Below are positions 30,538 through 39,264 of a DNA stretch of 64,000 bases, piece by piece. The stretch is taken from positions 2,729,501-2,793,500 of the forward strand of contig NZ_CP036263.1 of NCBI RefSeq assembly GCF_007741515.1. The letters are read 5' to 3'. Both the position numbers and the translations under genes were made by a program. The stretch is from Adhaeretor mobilis. GTDB taxonomy: Bacteria > Planctomycetota > Planctomycetia > Pirellulales > Lacipirellulaceae. The notes under the pieces are model-generated. The model did not search any database, was not told where the DNA came from, and worked only from the letters and a program-made list of their open reading frames with translations. Position 1 is the stretch's first letter; the number at the start of each line of letters is the position of its first letter.

Positions 30538-30960
30538 TCCAAGACGCCTTTTCTCTCTAACTGGGTCGTGAGCCTGCGTGTCTGTTCTACGCGGTAGGGC
30601 TAGCAACGGTCTAGGCGAGCCTCAAAATCGCCTAAAATAGTAGACGCAAGCGCATGCAAATTGGTTCCAGAGCTTTCCAAAAAGCTGTGCGGCAATCTGT
30701 TTGTAATTCCGCCTCTAGACGGCCTGAACGCTCGTTCAAGTCGCTGATGGTTCAAGGCGGAACTACGAACCTAGGTCAGTAGGTCTATCCCACTGGTCCC
30801 GCCAATTGGTCCGACTGTGTGGATTGTAGCTTCTCTAGCGGAGCAGAAAGGGCAGTCTCTGGTGCTAACGGAAAGCCGTGCTAGAAGGAGAATCCTAGAC
30901 TTTTCAGGTGGATACTCCCCACGAAAACAAAAACCGTTCTGAATCGGAATCCCCTCGGCC
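30538..30960. other. Divergent intergenic region with an inverted repeat
   Basis: No gene is supported in these 423 bases between the macroglobulin gene (minus) and the polysaccharide cluster (plus). An inverted repeat TTCCGCCT (30707-30714) / AGGCGGAA (30755-30762) flanks a smaller TGAAC/GTTCA hairpin. Promoters for both directions should lie here. Confidence 0.4.
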
Positions 30961-32373
30961 GTGTTTAGCTCCAGCCAATTTCAAGTTCGCCAGCATCGCT
31001 CGCTCGTTGATGTCACGTATCGCCTGCTCGATGCGGCAGCGATTCTCGCCTCGACTATTGCTGCGACACGATATTCTGAACTGGCTCATGTCGAGGCGCT
31101 CATCGTAGTGGGGGCCACGACATGGCTGCTGCACATGGTGGCGGTGGAAATCAGTGGGCTCTACCGAAGTTGGCGCGGGGCACGCCTCTCCAACGAGCTG
31201 TGGTGCGTGCTCGTCAACTGGCTCTATTTGGCACCTGCCGTATTGGGCGTGGGTTTGCTGACACGCTACAACGTCGATTTCAGCTATCAAACCAAAGTCG
31301 TTTGGCTAACCCTCACTCCAATCGCCATGGCCAGTGGCCGTGTGCTACTGCGGTTTGTACTCCGGAGTCTGCGTCGGCGAGGACTAAATACCCGTCAGTT
31401 TGCCATCTGTGGCGTAAACAAACTGGGCGTGCAACTTGCCCGCAATGTGAGCAACTCGCCCGAACTCGGTTTGGGTTTCGCCGGATACTACGACGACCGA
31501 CCCGAGGCGCGCACTGCCGAGCAACTCGACGAAGCTCGCGAGCATCGCGGTGACCTAGCCGAATTGGTCCACGCAGCGCGAGAGGGAAAAATCGATATCA
31601 TTTTTATTACTTTCCCGATGCGGGCTGAAGACCGAATCCGTGACTACCTCAACAAGCTGGGCGATACTACAGCCAGCGTGTACATCGTGCCCGACTTTTT
31701 CGTCTTCCAGATGCTGCACGCCCGTTGGAGTCAAATCGACGGGCTGCCGGTAGTTAGCGTCTTTGAAACTCCCATCAGCGGAATCGATGGGGTGATCAAG
31801 CGGGGATTCGATCTCGTGGCAGCGAGCGCCCTATTGGTGCTCTTAACGCTTCCAATGCTCGCGGTCGCGGCGATGGTGAAGTTCACTTCACCAGGACCTA
31901 TCTTCTTCCGGCAAAAGCGTTACGGGCTTAGTGGCGAGGAGATCCACGTCTGGAAATTCCGCAGCATGCGCGTCCATGAAGAGAGCAATACGGTTCGACA
32001 GGCAACCAAAGGGGACGACCGCATCACGTCGGTCGGAGAAGTGATTCGTCAGACTTCGCTCGATGAGTTGCCCCAATTATTTAACGTACTCGAAGGTAGT
32101 ATGTCGTTGGTTGGACCTCGGCCGCATGCCACGGCTCACAACGAGCAATACCGCACGCTCATCAATGGCTATATGCTTCGCCACAAAGTGAAGCCCGGCA
32201 TCACTGGGCTTGCTCAGGTAAACGGCTGGCGGGGCGAGACGGAAACGCTAGAGAAGATGCAAATGCGTGTGGAATTTGACCACCGTTATATCCGCGAGTG
32301 GTCGCTGTGGATGGACCTGAAGATCCTCTTTAAGACTGTCCTGGTTGTTCTCAAACAGGAGAACGCCTACTAG
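30961..32373 (+). CDS. wcaJ: Undecaprenyl-phosphate sugar phosphotransferase (WcaJ/WbaP-like)
   Basis: 470 residues: an initiating phosphoglycosyl transferase that loads the first sugar-1-phosphate onto undecaprenyl phosphate. Layout: four N-terminal membrane helices (about 20-130), a CoA-binding/Rossmann-like domain (about 140-260, QFAICGVNKLGVQLARNV), then the bacterial sugar transferase domain (about 275-470). The last contains KRGFDLVAAS, the reentrant helix, [43 protein letters not shown] and KPGITGLAQVNGW. All catalytic motifs look intact. The start is a GTG. It opens the polysaccharide cluster, although a diguanylate cyclase on the opposite strand separates it from the rest. The sugar is likely a hexose by similarity to WcaJ, not proven. 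Confidence 0.92.
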   Translation: MFSSSQFQVRQHRSLVDVTYRLLDAAAILASTIAATRYSELAHVEALIVVGATTWLLHMVAVEISGLYRSWRGARLSNELWCVLVNWLYLAPAVLGVGLLTRYNVDFSYQTKVVWLTLTPIAMASGRVLLRFVLRSLRRRGLNTRQFAICGVNKLGVQLARNVSNSPELGLGFAGYYDDRPEARTAEQLDEAREHRGDLAELVHAAREGKIDIIFITFPMRAEDRIRDYLNKLGDTTASVYIVPDFFVFQMLHARWSQIDGLPVVSVFETPISGIDGVIKRGFDLVAASALLVLLTLPMLAVAAMVKFTSPGPIFFRQKRYGLSGEEIHVWKFRSMRVHEESNTVRQATKGDDRITSVGEVIRQTSLDELPQLFNVLEGSMSLVGPRPHATAHNEQYRTLINGYMLRHKVKPGITGLAQVNGWRGETETLEKMQMRVEFDHRYIREWSLWMDLKILFKTVLVVLKQENAY

Positions 32374-32401
32374 GCTCGTGCCAGTTAGGCTCCCTCTTCT
32401 C

Positions 32402-32560
32402 ATGCTAGAATCCAGCGAACTAGCTTCGGCCGAATCGTCCTGCGAGGGAGAAATACCCCTGCGCTGGCAGGCGTTCCTGGTTGTCGCCTGCTTCTGCCAC
32501 GCCGCATCGACTCTACTGGCGAGCGATCTGATTCACCAGTCGGGCGGAAACTGGTGGTAG
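32402..32560 (+). CDS. Possible small hydrophobic protein, doubtful
   Basis: A 52-codon frame just after the phosphotransferase gene, with one hydrophobic segment (WQAFLVVACFCHAASTLLASD). There is no clear ribosome-binding site and no family resemblance. It may be chance. Confidence 0.2.
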   Translation: MLESSELASAESSCEGEIPLRWQAFLVVACFCHAASTLLASDLIHQSGGNWW

Positions 32561-32582
32561 CGTCTAGCCGCAGCGACGTGAG

Positions 32583-33497
32583 CTAGCGAGAGCTCGCATT
32601 GAGAGTACCCGGCTTATTGGCGTACATGGCGCGGTCTGCCTTGTGGACCAGTTCGGCCATTGAGGAACTCTCGCCGTTTCCAATCGCGACGCCAATCGCG
32701 ACGCCGACAGAGAGTTTCAGATCGCCCACTCTGATGGGCTCGTTAAGGGCGCGCTGAAGTCTCTCTACGATGGGTAGCGTAGCGGTCAAGCTTTCGAGTC
32801 GTGGCAGCACGAACACGAACTCGTCGCCTCCATAACGCACGAGCAAGTCGTCGTCGCGTATAGCTTCCTGCCAACGGCGGGCAATCTCCTGCAACACCAC
32901 GTCTCCGGCTGCATGACCGTGCTGATCGTTCACTAATTTGAAGTCATTGAGATCGGCGAAAAGCACAGCGTATGGTTGTGCTTCTTTGAGTACTTGTGCA
33001 GAATCCAAGGCCGTCCTGTCGAGCAGGCCCGTAAGTGCATCGCGGTGAGTTGATTTTTCGACAGGACCTTTAATCTTGATCGTAGCCAGGACGAACTTTC
33101 GATCCGGTTCGATCTGCAAGTGGCCCTGCGAGAGCCCCTGACCCAGCGGTGCTCCCACCGCAGGGAGTCCCCTGAGTTGTACAAAGTCGATTTGTAAAAT
33201 TGGAACTAAGTCACCCATGTTTAAGTGAGTACTGAGTTCAAGAGGGCAAGGATTAGACCTAGTGCCGGGGCTCAAAAGTGCGTTCGCATAAGCATTTTGA
33301 ACCTCCTCAGCAGGGAGCAGGCCGTCGAGTGTAGCCCCGGCTAAATTGTAATCAGGCGTCCCCAGCCACGCTGCCGCCAGCTCATCGATTGCTACTAGTT
33401 GTCCGTTTTTGGCGTCAAATAAGCAGTGGGCCTCGCTCGCCGACGTGGCAGCTGGGGGTGTCGCTTCCATTACTTGGTCTGACTTGCTAGGAGTCAT
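32583..33497 (-). CDS. Diguanylate cyclase (GGDEF domain)
   Basis: 304 residues, with no membrane segment or signal. Residues about 25-140 form a PAS-like sensory region (LFDAKNGQLVAIDELAAAWLG). The GGDEF domain (about 145-300) has DALTGLLDRTALD, LFADLNDFKLVNDQHGH, the intact active-site GGDEF in VRYGGDEFVFVLPR, and a product-inhibition I-site RxxD (RDDD) five residues before it. The enzyme should make cyclic-di-GMP from GTP and be feedback-inhibited. It is encoded opposite to and inside the exopolysaccharide cluster, about 27 kb from a cyclic-di-GMP riboswitch before the pilin gene. The start may be the second ATG (33470). Confidence 0.92.
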   Translation of the reverse strand: MTPSKSDQVMEATPPAATSASEAHCLFDAKNGQLVAIDELAAAWLGTPDYNLAGATLDGLLPAEEVQNAYANALLSPGTRSNPCPLELSTHLNMGDLVPILQIDFVQLRGLPAVGAPLGQGLSQGHLQIEPDRKFVLATIKIKGPVEKSTHRDALTGLLDRTALDSAQVLKEAQPYAVLFADLNDFKLVNDQHGHAAGDVVLQEIARRWQEAIRDDDLLVRYGGDEFVFVLPRLESLTATLPIVERLQRALNEPIRVGDLKLSVGVAIGVAIGNGESSSMAELVHKADRAMYANKPGTLNASSR

Positions 33498-34148
33498 AAA
33501 GGTCGGTTCTGTAGTCAGTTAGGTCAGATTACTGGAGTTCGATAGACGGGGGCAGCCAGTCCAGTCTTGGGGTCTGCCCCTTCTAGGATATCCACGGGAA
33601 CGGGCGGTAGCGAACTAGCTCCCATAAGTCATTGATACAACCCGCAATTCCGATATTTCTGGTAAAAACACCTCGATTGTGATAGTACGCAGATTATAAT
33701 CGCTCCGTGCCCAAGTGCGGACGAATACCCTATCAGTATCATACGACTCCCCCCGAAGTGCCCCGTCTCCATGCGAAGCGATGGCGCAGCTGCAGCGCGA
33801 AATGAATGGACTCATCCGGCTTTGTCGTCTGGATAGAGAAGGCGTCTCACCTATTGTGCAGTCCCTCTAGTTTACCCATTGTTCGTTTTAGTTCACGCTT
33901 TCCTACGATCCGCAGTCGCTACCGACGGTGTAGCTTTCCTTAGGCGCTCGCTACCCTCGGCGCGCTTTTTCTAGAGGAAGCTCACTCGTTGCGTCTTGTC
34001 CGGTCCTCGTTAAGCAGGCAGCACGATCACCACACACTTTGTCCATGATCGTTTTTCAGTTTCGTTGTAGATGTAGCGGGCCCCGACAAGATGTTGTTGC
34101 CCTTTGATCAGACAGAAAGACTCTCCCTCCCTTGAACATTACATCATC
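33498..34148. other. Divergent spacer between the diguanylate cyclase and the second sugar transferase
   Basis: No gene can be supported in these 651 bases; a 66-codon frame at 33615-33815 on the minus strand has no support. A GGGGCAG (33549-33555) / CTGCCCC (33574-33580) hairpin lies close to the cyclase start and would be in its 5' leader. The region is expected to hold promoters in both directions. Confidence 0.4.
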
Positions 34149-35240
34149 ATGAAGACGCCAGGTCAGGCACAGAAGTTCCATACACGTATCCTACGAAGAC
34201 GCAAACGTAAGTCAGATAATTTCCTGCTCAACGAAACCGACTTTCGCTTCGCCGCTGACTGCGAGCGCATGCGTGTCGATCGTAATCGGTCGGTTCTTTC
34301 GCTGCTATTGATTCGACTTCCAGAGACGCACTCCGCTGAAAAGGATGTTGCATTTTTGTCTCGAGTACTGGAGGGTCGCCTCCGTATCACGGACACACCT
34401 GGTTTGTACGAGAAGGATTGCGTTGGCGTACTATTGCCCGACACCCCTGCCGAGGGTGCTTGGAAGGTGGCCGAGGATGTGAGCGAAGTCTACCCTCCAG
34501 GGCCAGATCGTCCACAATGTCAGGTACTCATCTACCCGGACCAGCACTTACCTCGAAAGCACGAAGAAGAAGGCGCCACGGTGGGAGCACGAGATTCCAG
34601 CGAAGTCGATAAAGACTCGAGTGACTGGTTTTTCTCCGCGCCCGTTCCCGCTTGGAAACGGCTCGTAGACCTAGGTGGGGCTTCGGTGGGACTACTACTC
34701 GCTTCGCCACTAATTCTTGCAGCTGCCGCGGCGATTAAGGCGAGTTCCCCCGGTCCCGTGTTCTTTTTCCAGGAGCGAGAGGGTCGGGGCGGCAGGCGAT
34801 TCAAGATTGTCAAAATGCGCACCATGCGTACCGACGCGGAGAAACGAAAAGCTGACCTGAGACCCCTAAGTCATCAGGACGGCCCCGCTTTCAAATTGCC
34901 TCGCGACCCCCGCACGACCACGATCGGTCGCTTCCTCCGTTGGACGAGCATGGACGAGCTCCCCCAGTTTTGGAACGTCCTTCGCGGCGAGATGTCCCTT
35001 GTGGGACCTCGACCTTTGCCCGTTGATGAATCCCAGGCCTGCCTAGGCTGGCAGCGCCGTCGCCTAGCGGTCACGCCGGGAATGACTTGTACTTGGCAGG
35101 TCAGCGCTCGTGGCAATGTGTTGTTTGACGATTGGGTTCGCATGGATCTTGCCTATGCAGACCAACAATCGCCCGTACAGGACGCCAAGCTAATCGCCAT
35201 CACCCTTCCTTCACTTCTGCTCAACAGGGGCATGCGGTAA
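34149..35240 (+). CDS. Second initiating sugar transferase with an N-terminal degenerate regulatory domain
   Basis: 363 residues from the ATG at 34149 ([13 protein letters not shown]); an in-frame TTG at 34104 is less likely. The C-terminal half (about 160-363) is a bacterial sugar transferase domain: [12 protein letters not shown], one hydrophobic helix, [49 protein letters not shown] and [14 protein letters not shown]. This resembles minimal ExoY/WecA-independent phosphoglycosyl transferases. The N-terminal 130 residues ([21 protein letters not shown] then [21 protein letters not shown]) recall a GGDEF- or cyclase-like fold without the catalytic motif. It would load the first sugar of a second polymer or act as an alternative to the WcaJ-like enzyme. 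Confidence 0.85.
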   Translation: MKTPGQAQKFHTRILRRRKRKSDNFLLNETDFRFAADCERMRVDRNRSVLSLLLIRLPETHSAEKDVAFLSRVLEGRLRITDTPGLYEKDCVGVLLPDTPAEGAWKVAEDVSEVYPPGPDRPQCQVLIYPDQHLPRKHEEEGATVGARDSSEVDKDSSDWFFSAPVPAWKRLVDLGGASVGLLLASPLILAAAAAIKASSPGPVFFFQEREGRGGRRFKIVKMRTMRTDAEKRKADLRPLSHQDGPAFKLPRDPRTTTIGRFLRWTSMDELPQFWNVLRGEMSLVGPRPLPVDESQACLGWQRRRLAVTPGMTCTWQVSARGNVLFDDWVRMDLAYADQQSPVQDAKLIAITLPSLLLNRGMR

Positions 35241-35309
35241 TCAGCTTTGCCAGGCGTTAAGCTGCAATTGCGTAGATAATTTTAGAATGCACCAATTTAC
35301 CTGAAATCC

Positions 35310-36686
35310 ATGACTCAACGGACGCCATCATCGAAACGCACGCGACCGCGCGTCTTGCTACTCACGTATCACTACGATCGTGCAGCATCGATGGAATCGC
35401 GCCTGAGCTGGCGACGTGCACAGCATGCGGCTGAAGATTACGACACCACGGTCATCTGTGCTGAAGGCGAGCAGAGCGACCGCCTTGATAGTATCCAAAT
35501 CTCAGGCGAGCCTCCCATTGAGGTGATACCCATCCCGCTCAACAAACTCGAACGTTTTGTCATGCGGCTTCCATGGGGGTTTTATTTGGCCTACCGACTG
35601 TGGCATCGACGGGTGCTCAAGCGAATCAGTCGTGTGCACAGCCAGCAGCCCTTCTCCTTGGTCCATCATGTGAGCTTCTGCGGCTATCGCGAACCGAGCG
35701 ATGGCTGGCGCCTCGGTGTACCATTTATTTGGGGACCGATCGGAGGGACGCACAATTTTCCAGGTCGTTTCCTCAGCCAAGTTCACTTCATGGGCGGAGC
35801 GCGAGAAATAGCTCGCAACGCACTGAATTCCTGGCAATTACGCCATAGCCGTTTGGTCAAGAAGGCATTGAACTCGGCAGACATGGTTGCCGTAGCCAGT
35901 GAAAGTGCCAGAACAGCACTCTCCGGCTTGGCCGACCACACGCCTCAAGTATTGCTGGAAACCGGCGTTGATCCAGTTTCCGTACGGCGGACTCCTCGCG
36001 ACACGGCGAAGCCACTGAAAATCCTTTGGTCTGGTCGGCTGCAATGCTGGAAGGCTTTGCCATTGCTGTTACGCGCCATGGCAGAATTGCCACTGGACTG
36101 CTGCGTGCAAGTCCGTGTGATGGGAGAGGGCCCCCGATTAGCGGCGTGGCAGAAGCTTGCCGAGCAACTCACAGTTGCCGACCGAATTCAATGGATCGGC
36201 TGGCCCAACTATCAGTGGCAATTGCCCCAGTACCAGTGGGCAGATGTGTTTGCATTCACGAGTCTCCGCGACACCTCAGGAACGGGGCTTCTCGAAGCGC
36301 TCGCTGCTGGAACGCCCATTATTGGGCTCGATCACCAGGGCGCTGCAGACATCATGAACTTAGAGTGTGCTGTTCCTGTACCAGTCACAAATCCCAAACG
36401 AACAATCACAGCAATCCGCGACGCCATCGTTGATCTCTCGACCGATCCCAGCAAACTGGCAGAGCTTAGTCGCGGGGCGGTTGTGCGAGCAAAGAAATAC
36501 ACATGGGAAGGCCAACGAGTAGCCATGAAGGCAATCTATGCGACAGCATTGCAAGCCGCAGGGAGTACGGGACAGGCCCCGGCAGAAGATGAGCAAGAGG
36601 CTCAAGAACTCAGCTCCCGCGAGGTTCCTTCGGTAAACGAATCACACGAAGGAAAGCCCGCTCGCGGGGTGCTGGTCGGTCGTTAA
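35310..36686 (+). CDS. Glycosyltransferase family 4 protein
   Basis: 458 residues of GT-B fold. The N-terminal domain contains VLLLTYHYDRAASMESR and the WGPIGGTHNFPG loop near residue 150. The C-terminal nucleotide-sugar domain (about 225-410) has LKILWSGRLQCWKALPLLLRA, VMGEGPRLAAW, WIGWPNYQWQLPQ and the donor-binding GTGLLEALAAGTPIIGLDHQG with the EX7E-type Glu. The C-terminal 50 residues are charged and probably disordered. It adds a sugar to the growing lipid-linked repeat unit at the cytoplasmic side. The acceptor cannot be predicted. Confidence 0.88.
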   Translation: MTQRTPSSKRTRPRVLLLTYHYDRAASMESRLSWRRAQHAAEDYDTTVICAEGEQSDRLDSIQISGEPPIEVIPIPLNKLERFVMRLPWGFYLAYRLWHRRVLKRISRVHSQQPFSLVHHVSFCGYREPSDGWRLGVPFIWGPIGGTHNFPGRFLSQVHFMGGAREIARNALNSWQLRHSRLVKKALNSADMVAVASESARTALSGLADHTPQVLLETGVDPVSVRRTPRDTAKPLKILWSGRLQCWKALPLLLRAMAELPLDCCVQVRVMGEGPRLAAWQKLAEQLTVADRIQWIGWPNYQWQLPQYQWADVFAFTSLRDTSGTGLLEALAAGTPIIGLDHQGAADIMNLECAVPVPVTNPKRTITAIRDAIVDLSTDPSKLAELSRGAVVRAKKYTWEGQRVAMKAIYATALQAAGSTGQAPAEDEQEAQELSSREVPSVNESHEGKPARGVLVGR

Positions 36687-36781
36687 GTACCGGTGGGTCA
36701 AGAGGAAGTTGTTAACAGGGATGACGGATTAGGAAGGTAGTAGGAAACTTATTTTCACAGGAATGTCACTTCGAGGTTGTT

Positions 36782-38365
36782 ATGGGTATTTCAAGGGGAG
36801 CCGGCGGTATCCGGCAGGTCATCGAGGCGCTTTTTCGTCACAAGAAGAAGGCGATCACGCTAGCCATGGTTGCGTTGGCCGTAGGTACGCTCGCGGTGTT
36901 CTTTTATCCGCGGAAATATCGCTCTGAAGCGAAGATGTTTCTGCAGGTAGGGCGGCAAACCGTAGGCATAGATCCTACGGCAACAACGGACCAGACCATT
37001 TCGCTCATGCACAACGGTCGCGAAGAAGAAGTGAACAACGCAAAAGACCTGATTCGTAGTCGCGGGCTTGCTAAAAAAGTCGTTGAACGCGTCAGTTCGG
37101 ATGTCATCATGGGGAGAGCCCCGTTGGGTGATATCGAAGAAAAATCGAATCCCATGTCAGACTGGTTCCGAGGAATCCTTGGCTCTGCCTTAGCCGCTGC
37201 TCAATCGATCGACCCGGTGGAGGATGAGGAGCGGGCGGTTATTCAGTTCGAGGGAAATCTCGACGTGGACGCTCAGCGAAACTCGACAGTACTCGTGCTG
37301 ACCTACGACGCGAAATCACCTGAAGTCGCTCAAGCAGTTCTCGCCGCAGTCGTTGAAGTCTACCAGTCAGAACATCTACGTATCCACCGCAATCAAAAGT
37401 CGAGCGACTTCTTCGGTGGTCAAAACGATATCCTTCGTATCCGGCTGAAAGCAGCAGAAGAGAAGCTTCGCGATGCTAAAAGCGAGCTCGGCCTCGCTTC
37501 AGTGGAAGTCCGGGCCGCAACGCTGGAGGGCCATTTGCGTAGCATCGACGATGATCGTAACTCGACTGAGCAAGAGCTAGCAACCTCACGGGCTCGCATG
37601 ACCGAGCTTCTCGAGCAGCTGTCTGACACGCCCGCTCGCCTGATATCTTCCCAAACGAGTGTGCCCAACCAGGGTGCCGACTTGCTCCGCGACCAGCTCT
37701 ACGAGTTACAAGTTAAGAAGATAGACCTTGAAGCACGGTACAGCGAGTCGCACCCCCTGGTGAAATCTATCAATGACCAAGTGAACCAGGCGGAAGCGAT
37801 TGTCAACAAACAGAAGTCAAATCGTCAAGAAACTACTGACGACGTGAATCCGGTTCACCGGCAGCTTTCGCTAGACTTCAAGACGCAACAAGCCACGGTT
37901 GCCGGTTACGAGGCGCGGCTCAAGAAACTGGTCTCACAGCGTGAGCAGGTACGCAAACAACTCGTGAAACTCAATAGCGACGAAATCCGCCTGGCAGAGC
38001 TAAGCCGCGATGTAACTCTCGCCAGCAACAAGGTGTTTCAATACGAAGAGAAATTTGAGCAAGCTCGCTTCGACCAGGAATTGGAGAGTGAAGAGGTTTC
38101 CAACGTCAGCATCATCCAAGATGCCACGCTCGCGCGTAAGCCTGTCAGCCCTTCAAAAGTATTCATTGGTTTGTCCACAATTCTCTTTTGTACCGCTGCT
38201 CCACTAGCCTTGGCGTTAGGACTGGAACGATCCGATGATCGCCTTCGACGCGAGTCTGATGTCGAAGAAGTACTCGACTTGCCCGTACTTGCCTCGGTAC
38301 CAGAGTCTTCGTTGCATAGTCGACTACTACCAACAACGGGAATCGTAAGCGGCACTGATTACTAG
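36782..38365 (+). CDS. Polysaccharide chain-length determinant / export co-polymerase (Wzz/GumC type)
   Basis: 527 residues: a first membrane helix at about 23-42, a periplasmic Wzz domain (YRSEAKMFLQVGRQTVGIDP onward), a long coiled coil (about 200-430, including LRIRLKAAEEKLRDAKSEL and SREQVRKQLVKLNSDEIRLAEL), and a second membrane helix at about 460-480 after a PxxP-like RKPVSPSKVF motif. This is the PCP-2 architecture. No fused kinase domain is present; instead the next gene encodes a BY-kinase-like protein, as in split CapA/CapB systems. It controls chain length and export of the polymer. Confidence 0.9.
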   Translation: MGISRGAGGIRQVIEALFRHKKKAITLAMVALAVGTLAVFFYPRKYRSEAKMFLQVGRQTVGIDPTATTDQTISLMHNGREEEVNNAKDLIRSRGLAKKVVERVSSDVIMGRAPLGDIEEKSNPMSDWFRGILGSALAAAQSIDPVEDEERAVIQFEGNLDVDAQRNSTVLVLTYDAKSPEVAQAVLAAVVEVYQSEHLRIHRNQKSSDFFGGQNDILRIRLKAAEEKLRDAKSELGLASVEVRAATLEGHLRSIDDDRNSTEQELATSRARMTELLEQLSDTPARLISSQTSVPNQGADLLRDQLYELQVKKIDLEARYSESHPLVKSINDQVNQAEAIVNKQKSNRQETTDDVNPVHRQLSLDFKTQQATVAGYEARLKKLVSQREQVRKQLVKLNSDEIRLAELSRDVTLASNKVFQYEEKFEQARFDQELESEEVSNVSIIQDATLARKPVSPSKVFIGLSTILFCTAAPLALALGLERSDDRLRRESDVEEVLDLPVLASVPESSLHSRLLPTTGIVSGTDY

Positions 38366-38430
38366 CGATCCTTCCCATTGTAGACAGGCAAACTGATAGT
38401 CACTAAACCACGTTTCGAACGATTTCAATT

Positions 38431-39171
38431 ATGGCAGAACAAGTCTACGGTACCCAGCAAGCTTTAGAAAACGCCAACCCCTTCATGGCCAACGGCGATT
38501 CGGCGTTACGCTCACAGCTTTCGGCAGATGTACCGCATCGCCGCGGCTCGGAAGTCTATGACGCCGCGCTGATGCGTCTGCGCGTACGCATGGATTCTAC
38601 GCACGGCATGGGCTACACAGTCGGTATCACGAGCTGCGAACGCGGCTCCGGCGTGAGCACGTTAGCCGCCAACATGGCGATTCGGGCCGCTGATTTGCAG
38701 TTTGGGCCTGTACTGCTGGTCGACGCCCACCCAGGCAAGAGCAGCGTAGCTACCGCTTTTGGTGTGGAAGCCGGGCCAGGCTTGGGGGAAGTCCTCTCGG
38801 GTCGAGTTCCACTGGAGGACGGTATTCAGCAAGCGGCCGTCAACGGCCTCGACCTGATGACGCTAGGTGGTAATGGTTTGTTGGAACGTGCGAGCGTCGA
38901 GACGGAGCGAATCGAGAATCTCCTCAAGCAGCTCCGTGCCGAGTACCCAATCGTGTTTTTCGATTTTCCCGATGCAGAACACATGATGCACACGTTGGCA
39001 CTTGGACAACTTATGGATGGCGTCCTATTGGTTGTACGCTCCGAAAGAGTACGCAGTCGTCGAGCAGCCGAATCGCTCCGCCAGCTTCGTTCGGATGGCA
39101 TGAATGTAGTTGGCTCCGTGATGACTCGTCGTCGTAACTATTTACCAGCTTGGGTTGATCGGAAACTGTAA
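38431..39171 (+). CDS. BY-kinase-like (CpsD/CapB) P-loop protein with degenerate Walker A
   Basis: 246 residues in the MinD/BY-kinase fold. SEVYDAALMRLRVRM (about 40-55) resembles the N-terminal oligomerisation/activation segment of CapB-type kinases. The P-loop at about 70-80 reads ERGSGVSTLAANMA: the catalytic Lys of GEGKST is replaced by Val. The Walker A' strand is VLLVDAHPGKSS and the Walker B-like strand IVFFDFPD. The C-terminus lacks the tyrosine cluster that BY-kinases phosphorylate; only one Tyr is in the last 15 residues. It follows the chain-length regulator by 65 bases and probably acts as its cytoplasmic partner, but kinase activity is doubtful. Confidence 0.78.
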   Translation: MAEQVYGTQQALENANPFMANGDSALRSQLSADVPHRRGSEVYDAALMRLRVRMDSTHGMGYTVGITSCERGSGVSTLAANMAIRAADLQFGPVLLVDAHPGKSSVATAFGVEAGPGLGEVLSGRVPLEDGIQQAAVNGLDLMTLGGNGLLERASVETERIENLLKQLRAEYPIVFFDFPDAEHMMHTLALGQLMDGVLLVVRSERVRSRRAAESLRQLRSDGMNVVGSVMTRRRNYLPAWVDRKL

Positions 39172-39264
39172 GAAGTCGGCAAGATGGACGTTTGGGACCG
39201 TAAGCGTACGGCATAGTAGGGTACTTTTTAAACTGCGTAGTTGAAGTTTTGGTAAGGCAACCAA

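Noticed and set aside
33615..33815. 66-codon frame upstream of the diguanylate cyclase
   Set aside because: No supporting features; it lies in the divergent promoter region.
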